Assembly (NCBI GenBank): GCA_003484865.1
Contig: DMZT01000427.1
Span: forward strand, 1 to 5,896
DNA: 5,896 nt
From: Stenotrophomonas sp.
GTDB lineage: Bacteria; Pseudomonadota; Gammaproteobacteria; Xanthomonadales; Xanthomonadaceae
Direction: 5' to 3'
A program made the position numbers and the translations under genes. Below the pieces are notes generated by a model that saw only the letters and a list, made by a program, of their open reading frames with translations, made no database searches and was not told the origin of the DNA. Position 1 is the stretch's first letter, and each line of letters begins with the position of its first letter. This document shows positions 1-5,896 of this stretch, piece after piece.

Positions 1-10
1 CGGAAGTGTG

Positions 11-973
11 ATGACGACCGCACCTGGCCCTTGGACAAATGCCTCCCGGCTCAAGACCCGGCATTTGATGTTGTTGCTGCACCTGCACGAACAGGGCTCG
101 GTGCTGCGCGCCGCCGAGGCTGCCGCCATGACGCAGCCGGCTGCCTCCAAATTGCTGGCGGAAATGGAGGACATGCTCGGGGTGAAGCTGTTCGAGCGGC
201 ACGCCCGCGGCGTGGAACCGACCTGGTACGGGCAGGTGCTGATCCGGCGCGCGCGTTCGGCGATGTCGGAGATCGGCCGCGCCACCGAAGAGATCGCCGC
301 GCTGCGCAGCGGGCATATGGGGCAGGTCTCGATCGGTACCGTGGTCAACCCGGGCACCAACCTGGTGCCGCAGGCCATTGCCGAGGTGAAGCGCGAGTTC
401 CCGGACATCCTGATCCGCGTCGAGATGGACTACAGCCGGCCGCTTGTGGCGCGGCTGCTGGATGGTCAGCTGGACCTGGTGATCGGCCGCATCCTGGGGC
501 CCGAGGGCGCCGCGGACCTGACCTTCGAGGCGCTGGCCGATGAACCCCATTCGGTGATTGCACGTGCCGGCCATCCGCTGGCCAGCCGCGATGACCTCCA
601 CTACGCGGACCTGGCCAGGCATGGCTGGATCCTGCCGCCGGCCGACAGCGTGCTGCGTGCGCGGCTGGATGCGCTGTTTCTGGAGCAGGGGCTGCCGATT
701 CCACAGAACATCATCGAGACCAGCTCGCTGCCGGTGATGACCAGCCTGCTGCGTGGCAGCGATCTGCTCGCCGCGTTGCCGGTGGAATCGGTGGCGCCCT
801 ATATCCAGGCCAAGTTGCTGACCGTGCTGCCCATTGACGTGGGCGTCCGCATGGAGTCGTTCGGAATCATCTACCGGCGCGGCCACGTGTTGCCGCCGGC
901 CGCCGAGCGCATGCTGCTGGCCCTGCGAACGACCGCGCGCTGGCTGTATCCGGGGCTGCGCGGGAGCGCCTGA
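11..973 (+). CDS. LysR-type transcriptional regulator, GbpR-like
   Basis: This is a complete 320-residue LysR-family DNA-binding regulator, the usual length for the family. The N-terminal winged helix-turn-helix spans about residues 15-75. It shows the family signature GSVLRAAEAAAMTQPAASK at 29-47, followed by LGVKLFERHARGVEPT, where the wing begins. A linker helix (RRARSAMSEIGRATEEIAAL) leads to a periplasmic-binding-protein-like effector domain from about residue 97 (GQVSIGTVVNP) to the end. The start at ATG 11 is preceded by GGAAG at 2-6, a slightly short spacing. GTG at 8 is adjacent and in frame, and the frame stays open to the window edge, so the start is not certain. The effector domain looks like the GbpR/PcaQ-type subgroup, whose GbpR members respond to sugars; this subgroup call is recognition from memory. 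The gene points towards the receptor gene rather than away from it, and a LysR box lies in the gap between them, so that gene is its likely target. The ligand is unknown; a xyloglucan-derived sugar is a guess. Confidence 0.93.
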   Translation: MTTAPGPWTNASRLKTRHLMLLLHLHEQGSVLRAAEAAAMTQPAASKLLAEMEDMLGVKLFERHARGVEPTWYGQVLIRRARSAMSEIGRATEEIAALRSGHMGQVSIGTVVNPGTNLVPQAIAEVKREFPDILIRVEMDYSRPLVARLLDGQLDLVIGRILGPEGAADLTFEALADEPHSVIARAGHPLASRDDLHYADLARHGWILPPADSVLRARLDALFLEQGLPIPQNIIETSSLPVMTSLLRGSDLLAALPVESVAPYIQAKLLTVLPIDVGVRMESFGIIYRRGHVLPPAAERMLLALRTTARWLYPGLRGSA

Positions 974-1011
974 CGCAGGCCGGGCCACGGCTGGTATAGG
1001 CCGCGTGAATG

Positions 1012-1030
1012 GTATTCTCCAAAGGAATAC
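1012..1030. promoter_or_regulatory. LysR-type regulator binding site (LTTR box)
   Basis: This is a perfect 6-bp inverted repeat, GTATTC-N7-GAATAC (arms 1012-1017 and 1025-1030). Its inner 15 bp, ATTC-N7-GAAT, fit the classical LysR T-N11-A rule (T1015 and A1027 are symmetric, 11 bases apart). It lies 39 bp after the LysR gene stop and about 195 bp before the receptor start. A further GTAT half-site is present at 994-997. The repeat is seen directly; assigning it to the adjacent LysR protein is inference, though strongly suggested by position and architecture. Confidence 0.7.
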
Positions 1031-1037
1031 ATCCTGC

Positions 1038-1052
1038 CCAATATTTTATTGG
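1038..1052. promoter_or_regulatory. AT-rich palindrome, possible second operator or activation site
   Basis: CCAATA-TTT-TATTGG is a perfect 6-bp inverted repeat with a 3-base centre, in an AT-rich block that stands out from its GC-rich surroundings. Its centre (1045) is 24 bp downstream of the centre of the LysR box (1021). LysR regulators often contact a second, looser site closer to the promoter, so this may be the activation-binding site. It could equally be an operator for another repressor, or simply the AT-rich upstream part of the promoter. Confidence 0.45.
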
Positions 1053-1079
1053 CATGGAATGGCTGCCGCTGCCTAAGCT
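1049..1079 (+). promoter_or_regulatory. weak candidate sigma-70-type promoter for the receptor gene
   Basis: TTGGCA at 1049-1054 is a fair -35 match. A poor -10 candidate, TAAGCT, lies at 1074-1079 with 19-bp spacing (CCTAAG at 1072-1077 would give 17). If used, transcription would start near 1086. The LysR box would then be centred near -65 and the AT-rich palindrome near -41, which are the usual positions of LysR recognition and activation sites. The match is weak and rests mainly on this geometry. Confidence 0.25.
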
Positions 1080-1155
1080 GCCCGCCAGCCGATCGCAAAC
1101 GAGCGGCCGCGTTGTACCCCGCCCCGGAATCCCGGTGGTGGGCATGACCTTAAAA

Positions 1156-1170
1156 CCTGATTGTTACAGG
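1156..1170. repeat. short inverted repeat CCTG-N7-CAGG in the receptor leader
   Basis: CCTG at 1156-1159 and CAGG at 1167-1170 flank ATTGTTA. The element follows an AT-rich patch (TTAAAA at 1150-1155) 56 bp upstream of the receptor start codon. It could be a minor operator, or part of an alternative promoter nearer the gene. With only 4-bp arms, chance is a real possibility. Confidence 0.2.
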
Positions 1171-1211
1171 CGGCGCCGAGCGGCGTCGTCCACCGTCAGC
1201 ACATGTGTCCT

Positions 1212-1218
1212 GGGAGGG
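1212..1218 (+). promoter_or_regulatory. ribosome binding site of the TonB-dependent receptor
   Basis: GGGAGGG lies 7 bases before ATG 1226. This strong Shine-Dalgarno match decides the start: the in-frame GTG at 1205 would place the same bases inside the coding sequence and has no comparable site of its own. Confidence 0.85.
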
Positions 1219-1225
1219 AAACATC

Positions 1226-3928
1226 ATGTCAGTACGTTGTTGCCGTGGGGCGACAGGCGCATCCGTGCCTGCCCGTACCCCCACCGCGTTGCGCCGCCGT
1301 GCGCTGGCGGTCTGCGTTTCGATGCTGGTTGCCGGCCAGGTGATGGCGCAGCAGAGTGATATCCAGGACACGAATGCCGCGACCCAGCTGGACACCGTCC
1401 AGGTGACGGGTACCCGCAGCAGCGTGACCCGTGCCCAGCAGATCAAACAGAATGCCGAGCAGATCGTCGATTCGATCGTGGCCGAGGACATCGGCAAACT
1501 GCCCGACAACAACGTCGCCGAAGCGCTGCAGCGCATCTCCGGCATCCAGATCACGCGCAACTACGGCGAGGGCAGCACCATCGCCATCCGTGGCCTGACC
1601 CAGGTGCGCACCGAGCTCAATGGCCGTGACATCTTCACCGCCAATGACGGCCGCGGCCTGAGCTTCGAGGACGTGTCGGCCGAGCTGCTCGGTGGCGTCA
1701 ACGTCTACAAGAACCCGTCCGCGGAAATGATCGAAGGAGGCCTCGGCGGCACGGTCGACCTGCGCACGCGCCTGCCGTTCGATTATGAAGGCCGCAAGAT
1801 CGCCGGCAGCCTGCAGTACAACCATTACGATCTGGCCGATGACAGCAAGCCGGCCTTCTCGGGCATGTTCAGCGACCGCTGGCAGACCGGCATCGGCGAA
1901 ATCGGCCTGCTGGTGAACTACTCGCAGCAGACCAGCCCGTTCCGCCAGGACACCATCTCGCTGGAGCCGTGGTACTCGCAGACCGATCTGCCCGGTTTCG
2001 AAGGCACCGAGGTGTTCGTGCCACACGGCGCCGGCGTCAACACCACCGTGGGTGAGCGCAAGCGCCGCACCGGTGCGGTGGCACTGCAGTGGCGTCCGCG
2101 CGATGACATCGAAGTGCAGGCGCAGGTACTGCGCTCGGACTACGATTTCCGCTGGCAGGATTACTCGTTCTTCGCCTACAGCGGCGGCGATGCCATGCAG
2201 GGCGCGCGCGACATCGTGGTCAACGACCGCAACGAACTGGTCAGTGGCGTGTTCCAGAACACCCCGGCCGATTCAAACACCAGTCTCACCAAGCGAACCT
2301 CCATCACCACCGATTACTCGCTGGGCGCGAAGTGGACGGTGACCCCCAACCTCACCCTCAGCACCGATTTCCAGTACGTCGATGCCACCACCAAGGGCAC
2401 GCGCTACATCGTGGGCACCGGCATGAATGCCACGCCGTTCTACACGATCGATCTCAGTGGTGACCTGCCGTACCTGGCCGTGACCGACGCGGCGGGTAAC
2501 CAGGGCTATCTGACCGATCCGGCCAACTACGTCGGCTGGAAGTTCCACCTGGACAACAAGGACGACAACAAGGGCACCGAGTTTGCCTGGCGTTCGGACA
2601 TGGACCTGGCATTCGACGATGGCTTTGCCCGCAGCTTCAAGGCGGGCGTGCGCTACACCGATCGCAAGGCCGAGAACCAGGGCAATGTGTGGCGCTTCAT
2701 GTGGCTGGGCGCGCCGTTTGCCGATTTCCCGAATGTGGCGTTGGTGCCCAATCCGATCAACGATTTCTTCCGTGGCAAGAGCTATGCCTTCGGGCCGACG
2801 CTCAGCGCGTCCGATGCGGCGGTGGACAACTACGAGCAGACCCTGGCCGCCTTCGGGGCCGATCCGCTGGAGTTCTCGCCGAACAACATCAACAACCAGC
2901 GAGAGAAGACCTACGCGGCGTATGGCGTGCTGCGCTTCGGCGCGGACGACTGGGGCGTGCCGTTCGATGGCAACGTCGGCGTGCGCGTGGTGCGCACCGA
3001 GGTCACCTCCGACGGCGTGCGCACCGGCACCGACATCGAAGGTGGCGGCCTGCTGCCGGTGAATGTGGAGCAGTCCTACACCGACGTACTGCCCAGTCTC
3101 AACCTGCGCTGGATGTTCACCGATCAGCTGCAGCTGCGCTTCGCCGCATCCAAGGGCATTTCCCGCCCGGGCTTCGACAAGCTCAACCCGAATCTGAGTC
3201 TCAGCGCGGCCGATGCCGGCGGTGGCGTGACCCGGCGGACCGGTTCGGCGGGCAACCCCAACCTCAAGCCGATGGAAGCGACCCAGTTCGATACCTCGCT
3301 GGAGTGGTACTTCGGCCAGGGCTCGATGATGTACGGCACCGCGTTCTACAAGAAGGTCGACGGCTTCATCGCCAACGCCGTGTTCAACGAGGTGTACGCC
3401 GGCGAGAACTGGGAGATCACCCGCCCGGTCAATGGCGATGACGGCAAGATCAAGGGCGTGGAAGTGGGCTATACCCAGTTCTTCGACTTCCTGCCGGGCT
3501 GGATGAGCCATTTCGGCCTGCAGACCAACTACACCTACGTGGACTCCAAGGCGCCGAGCCCGAACGCCACCGATACCAACGGCAGTCAGCTGGTGGTACC
3601 GCTGGAAGGGCTGTCCAAGAACAGCTACAACGTCATCCTCAGCTACGAAGTGCCTCGCTTCCAGGCGCGTGTGGCCTACAACTGGCGCAGCGACTGGCTG
3701 ATCACCACCGCCGGCAACGGTACCGGCAACCTGCCGGTCTACAACAAGGGCTTTGGCCAGCTGGATGCCTCGCTGCGGTTCAACATCAACGACGTGTGGT
3801 CGGTGTCGCTGGATGGCATGAACCTGCTCGATACCCGCAACGAAAGCTACCTGGGCTACACCACGCGCTACCGCGACTTCGTGATCAACGACCGTCGCTA
3901 CGGCATCACCCTGCGCGCGAGCCTGTAA
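1226..3928 (+). CDS. TonB-dependent outer-membrane receptor (Xanthomonas/Caulobacter type)
   Basis: This 900-residue ligand-gated outer-membrane channel takes up substrate using energy passed from TonB-ExbBD. Residues 1-41 form a signal peptide: a long basic start with RRR at 23-25, a hydrophobic core ALAVCVSMLVAG and likely cleavage after VMA (41). A TonB box-like LDTVQVTG follows at 55-62. The plug domain starts near 79 (SIVAEDIGKLPDNNVAEALQRISGIQI at about 83-109) and includes IAIRGL, the LNGRDIF segment and the EGGLGGTVDLRTRLPFDY signature of the large Xanthomonas/Caulobacter receptor subfamily. The rest is a 22-strand-type barrel rich in aromatic residues, with late conserved segments such as SKGISRPGFDKLNPNLS and GNPNLKPMEATQFDTSLEWYF. 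The length is normal for the subfamily. It ends in RYGITLRASL; the final Leu is not the aromatic residue common in barrels. The GH74 gene follows 130 bp later on the same strand, so xyloglucan oligosaccharides are the likely cargo, which is inference. Start chosen by GGGAGGG at 1212-1218. Confidence 0.96.
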   Translation: MSVRCCRGATGASVPARTPTALRRRALAVCVSMLVAGQVMAQQSDIQDTNAATQLDTVQVTGTRSSVTRAQQIKQNAEQIVDSIVAEDIGKLPDNNVAEALQRISGIQITRNYGEGSTIAIRGLTQVRTELNGRDIFTANDGRGLSFEDVSAELLGGVNVYKNPSAEMIEGGLGGTVDLRTRLPFDYEGRKIAGSLQYNHYDLADDSKPAFSGMFSDRWQTGIGEIGLLVNYSQQTSPFRQDTISLEPWYSQTDLPGFEGTEVFVPHGAGVNTTVGERKRRTGAVALQWRPRDDIEVQAQVLRSDYDFRWQDYSFFAYSGGDAMQGARDIVVNDRNELVSGVFQNTPADSNTSLTKRTSITTDYSLGAKWTVTPNLTLSTDFQYVDATTKGTRYIVGTGMNATPFYTIDLSGDLPYLAVTDAAGNQGYLTDPANYVGWKFHLDNKDDNKGTEFAWRSDMDLAFDDGFARSFKAGVRYTDRKAENQGNVWRFMWLGAPFADFPNVALVPNPINDFFRGKSYAFGPTLSASDAAVDNYEQTLAAFGADPLEFSPNNINNQREKTYAAYGVLRFGADDWGVPFDGNVGVRVVRTEVTSDGVRTGTDIEGGGLLPVNVEQSYTDVLPSLNLRWMFTDQLQLRFAASKGISRPGFDKLNPNLSLSAADAGGGVTRRTGSAGNPNLKPMEATQFDTSLEWYFGQGSMMYGTAFYKKVDGFIANAVFNEVYAGENWEITRPVNGDDGKIKGVEVGYTQFFDFLPGWMSHFGLQTNYTYVDSKAPSPNATDTNGSQLVVPLEGLSKNSYNVILSYEVPRFQARVAYNWRSDWLITTAGNGTGNLPVYNKGFGQLDASLRFNINDVWSVSLDGMNLLDTRNESYLGYTTRYRDFVINDRRYGITLRASL

Positions 3929-3952
3929 CGCGCGTGATCGTCTGTCGGCCTT

Positions 3953-3989
3953 CCTGCTTCGTGGATCATCCTCTCCACCACGAAGCGGG
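3953..3989 (+). terminator. strong hairpin after the receptor gene, no U-tract
   Basis: A 12-bp stem (3953-3964 with 3978-3989, one G-T pair) encloses a 13-base loop, 24 bases after the receptor stop. The inner 9 bp, GCTTCGTGG/CCACGAAGC, are perfect. CCAC occurs twice in overlapping register (3975-3978 and 3978-3981), so the stem can slip. No run of T follows, so it is not a classical intrinsic terminator. It may protect the 3' end of the receptor mRNA, or cause partial termination and so lower hydrolase expression relative to the receptor. Confidence 0.4.
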
Positions 3990-4011
3990 CAGGGCCGCAG
4001 TTCCTGCTCCA

Positions 4012-4037
4012 GGCGTGCGGCCGCGATGCCGCACGCC
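4012..4037 (+). promoter_or_regulatory. perfect 10-bp hairpin just upstream of the GH74 ribosome binding site
   Basis: GGCGTGCGGC (4012-4021) pairs exactly with GCCGCACGCC (4028-4037) around the loop CGCGAT. The stem ends 8 bases before the GGGAGG ribosome binding site of the GH74 gene. The structure is seen directly; its role is not. It may stabilise a processed downstream mRNA, influence translation start, or work with the hairpin at 3953-3989 as a transcription attenuator. No T-run follows. Confidence 0.45.
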
Positions 4038-4045
4038 GCTCCACC

Positions 4046-4051
4046 GGGAGG
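4046..4051 (+). promoter_or_regulatory. ribosome binding site of the GH74 gene
   Basis: GGGAGG lies 7 bases before ATG 4059, an ideal spacing. It supports this start over the out-of-frame GTG at 4055 and over in-frame GTG codons further in, which would cut away part of the signal peptide. Confidence 0.8.
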
Positions 4052-4058
4052 CCCGTGC

Positions 4059-5896
4059 ATGACCCCCGCCGATTGCCTGATCTGGACGTTGCGTGCATCG
4101 GCCCGTCCTGGCCGCTGCCGGGCAGGGTGGCTGGTGGTGTTGCTGGCCGTACTTCCGGTCCTCGCCGTGGCGGCCCCTTACCAGTGGCAGAACGTGGCGA
4201 TCGGTGGCGGCGGCTTCGTGACCGGGCTGGTGTTCCATCCGACCGAGCCGAACCTGCTGTACGCACGCACCGATGTTGGCGGTGCCTACCGGTGGGATCA
4301 GACCACCGGCCGCTGGATCGCGCTGACCGATTGGCTCGGTCGCGACGATGCCAACCTGACCGGCATCGAAAGCCTGGCCGTGGACGCCAGCGACCCGCAG
4401 CGCGTCTATCTGGCCGCAGGCACCTATACCAACCCTCGCGTAGGCAACGGCGCGATCCTGCGCTCGTCCGACCGCGGGGCTACGTTCACCCGCACCGATC
4501 TGCCGTTCAAGCTCGGTGGCAACGAACTCTCGCGCGGCAATGGCGAGCGGCTGGCGGTGGATCCGCATCAAGGCCGCATCCTGCTGCTGGGCACGCGCAG
4601 CAATGGGCTGTGGCGCAGCGATGACCACGGCGCGCACTGGCAGGAAGTGACGAGCTTCCCGGCGATCGCGCGCAGTGCGCAGGCCAGTGCGCCGGCCTGG
4701 AATGGCACGCAGCAGATCGGCATCGTGTTCGTGCAGTTCGACGCGCGCAGCGGTGGTGATGGCGATCCGACGCCGGTGATCCATGCCGGTGTGTCGACCA
4801 CCAGCGGCCCCGCGCTGTACCGCTCCGACGATGCCGGGCAGACCTGGCAGGCACTGCCCGGGCAACCGCGTGGCCTGCGACCCACCCGCATGGCGCAGGG
4901 CAGCGACAGGCGCCTGTACATCGCCTACGCGGATCTGCCGGGCCCGGACAGCATGGGCAACGGCGCGCTGTGGCGGTTCGATCCCGCGCAGGGGCGCTGG
5001 CAGGACATCAGCCCGGTGCCACAGTCCAGTGACACCCAGGGCGATGGCTTCGGCTGGGGCGGCGTCAGCGTGGAGGCCGGCAATCCGGAGGTGGTGATGG
5101 CCAGCACGTTCAATCGCTTTGGCCCGCACGACGACATCTTCCGCAGTACCGATGGCGGCCGCAGCTGGACGCCGGTCATCGCCGGCGCGAGGTTCGACCA
5201 CGGCAACGCGCCATGGACCGCGCACGCCTCCCCGCACTGGATCGCCGATGTGCAGATCGATCCGTTCGACCCGCACCATGTGCTGTTCGTCACCGGTTAT
5301 GGACTGTGGGCGAGCCGCGATATCCGCGCTGCCGACCGTGGGCAGCCGGTGCAGTGGTGGTTCCAGAATGACGGGTTGGAAGAAACCGTACCGCTGGATC
5401 TGGTCAGCCCGGGGCAGGGCGCGCACCTGCTCAGCGCGCTGGGCGACATCGATGGCTTCCGCCACGATGACCTGGCCGTGTCGCCATTGCAGTACGGCGG
5501 CCCGCGCCTGACCAACAGCGAGAGCATCGACGCTGCCGCGCAGGCACCCTCCCACGTGGTGCGCAGCGGCACCGTGCGCCATCGCCTGCATGACGAGGTC
5601 CGTGCGGCCTGGTCGGACGATGGTGGTCTTACGTGGCAGGCGTTCGTCAGCGAACCGCCAGACGGCGAGGGCGCGGGCCGCATCCGCATCGCCAGCGATG
5701 GCAGCCGGGTGGTGTGGCACACGCTGCGCGGCAGCCATTGGTACACCGACGACCACGGCCGGCATTGGCAGGCCGTGCGCGGCCTGCCCAACACGGCCGT
5801 GGTGGTCGCGGACACCCGCTCGCCCGCGCACTGGTATGCGTCCGACGCCGCCAGCGGCGCGTTGCTGCGCAGCGACGATGGTGGCGCCTCGTTCGT
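4059..5896 (+). CDS. secreted GH74 family endo-xyloglucanase, 3' end beyond the window
   Basis: The frame is open from ATG 4059 to the window end (612 codons plus two bases). GH74 catalytic regions are roughly 700-780 residues, so perhaps 100-170 are missing. The family cleaves the beta-1,4-glucan backbone of xyloglucan. Residues 1-38 or 39 are a signal peptide (core WLVVLLAVLPVLAVAA), pointing to the periplasm or, after type II secretion, outside the cell. The mature protein opens with YQWQNVAIGGGGFVTGLVFHP (41-61) and YARTDVGGAYRW (68-79), hallmarks of GH74. D72 matches the family's N-terminal catalytic Asp. GDIDGFRHDDL (462-472) matches the second catalytic region, with D463 the likely partner. 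Seven Asp-box repeats (S-x-D-x-G-x-x-W/F) lie at about 136, 187, 256, 363, 519, 563 and 605, as expected of the two seven-bladed beta-propellers. Both catalytic Asp look intact, so it is probably active. It probably shares a transcript with the receptor, since the gap has no clear promoter. Other Asp-box families (sialidases, sortilin-like) are less likely because they lack the GGGGFVTG and RTDVGGAYRW motifs. Confidence 0.93.
   Translation, partial: MTPADCLIWTLRASARPGRCRAGWLVVLLAVLPVLAVAAPYQWQNVAIGGGGFVTGLVFHPTEPNLLYARTDVGGAYRWDQTTGRWIALTDWLGRDDANLTGIESLAVDASDPQRVYLAAGTYTNPRVGNGAILRSSDRGATFTRTDLPFKLGGNELSRGNGERLAVDPHQGRILLLGTRSNGLWRSDDHGAHWQEVTSFPAIARSAQASAPAWNGTQQIGIVFVQFDARSGGDGDPTPVIHAGVSTTSGPALYRSDDAGQTWQALPGQPRGLRPTRMAQGSDRRLYIAYADLPGPDSMGNGALWRFDPAQGRWQDISPVPQSSDTQGDGFGWGGVSVEAGNPEVVMASTFNRFGPHDDIFRSTDGGRSWTPVIAGARFDHGNAPWTAHASPHWIADVQIDPFDPHHVLFVTGYGLWASRDIRAADRGQPVQWWFQNDGLEETVPLDLVSPGQGAHLLSALGDIDGFRHDDLAVSPLQYGGPRLTNSESIDAAAQAPSHVVRSGTVRHRLHDEVRAAWSDDGGLTWQAFVSEPPDGEGAGRIRIASDGSRVVWHTLRGSHWYTDDHGRHWQAVRGLPNTAVVVADTRSPAHWYASDAASGALLRSDDGGASF

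Noticed and set aside
1103..1110. The 8-bp palindrome GCGGCCGC, also present at 4017-4024 in the other intergenic gap.
   Set aside because: It is plausible by chance in GC-rich DNA. The second copy is just part of the hairpin arm and loop at 4012-4037, so there is no reason to treat them as paired sites.
1171..1188. Short direct repeat CGGCGCCG/CGGCGTCG with a 10-bp period.
   Set aside because: It is only two imperfect low-complexity GC-rich units; no function can be supported.
1205..1225. An upstream in-frame GTG start for the receptor, adding seven residues.
   Set aside because: The strong Shine-Dalgarno GGGAGGG at 1212-1218 would fall inside the coding sequence, and it is ideally spaced for ATG 1226.
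1226..1348. Receptor N-terminus as a Tat substrate (RRR before the hydrophobic core) or a lipoprotein (Cys30).
   Set aside because: RRRALAV is a poor Tat motif and TonB receptors normally use Sec. Cys30 lies within the hydrophobic core, not at a lipobox, and VMA before QQ is a good signal peptidase I site.
3953..4037. The hairpins as SMAG or REP-type mobile palindromes.
   Set aside because: The typical GTAG-type head is missing, the two stems differ in sequence, and no further copies occur in the window.
2273..4060. A 595-codon open frame on the minus strand across the receptor gene.
   Set aside because: It is antisense to the well-supported TonB-dependent receptor and has no recognisable domain or convincing ribosome binding site; it is a GC-rich shadow.
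3966..5831. A 621-codon open frame on the minus strand across the GH74 gene.
   Set aside because: It is antisense to a clear GH74 protein. Its translation is low-complexity, rich in Arg, Ala, Gly, His and Val, with no domain, which is typical of the shadow of a high-GC gene with G/C third positions.

Overview
The window is high-GC DNA in a typical gammaproteobacterial layout. The large TonB-dependent receptor is of the Xanthomonas/Caulobacter type and sits beside a secreted GH74 enzyme. This suggests a Xanthomonadaceae member (Xanthomonas, Stenotrophomonas, Pseudoxanthomonas or a relative); the genus cannot be fixed from this sequence alone. I see no RNA genes, insertion sequences, CRISPR arrays or attachment sites.

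Layout: three genes lie on the + strand. (1) 11-973 is a complete LysR-type transcriptional regulator (LTTR). (2) A 252-bp intergenic region (974-1225) carries an excellent LysR box (GTATTC-N7-GAATAC), a second AT-rich palindrome 24 bp further on, a weak candidate promoter and a strong ribosome binding site. (3) 1226-3928 is a complete 900-residue TonB-dependent outer-membrane receptor with signal peptide, TonB box and plug. (4) A 130-bp gap (3929-4058) holds two strong hairpins in tandem, the second just upstream of the next ribosome binding site. (5) 4059-5896 is the start of a secreted glycoside hydrolase family 74 protein (endo-xyloglucanase type). It is open through the end of the window: 612 codons are visible and the C-terminus is missing.

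How the genes probably work together: GH74 enzymes cut xyloglucan, and the receptor would import the resulting oligosaccharides across the outer membrane using TonB energy. The LTTR resembles sugar-responsive GbpR-like regulators and would control the receptor/hydrolase pair through the box between its own gene and the receptor gene. Family assignments come from motifs read directly in the sequence. The xyloglucan substrate of the receptor, the ligand of the regulator and the regulatory wiring are inferences from context.
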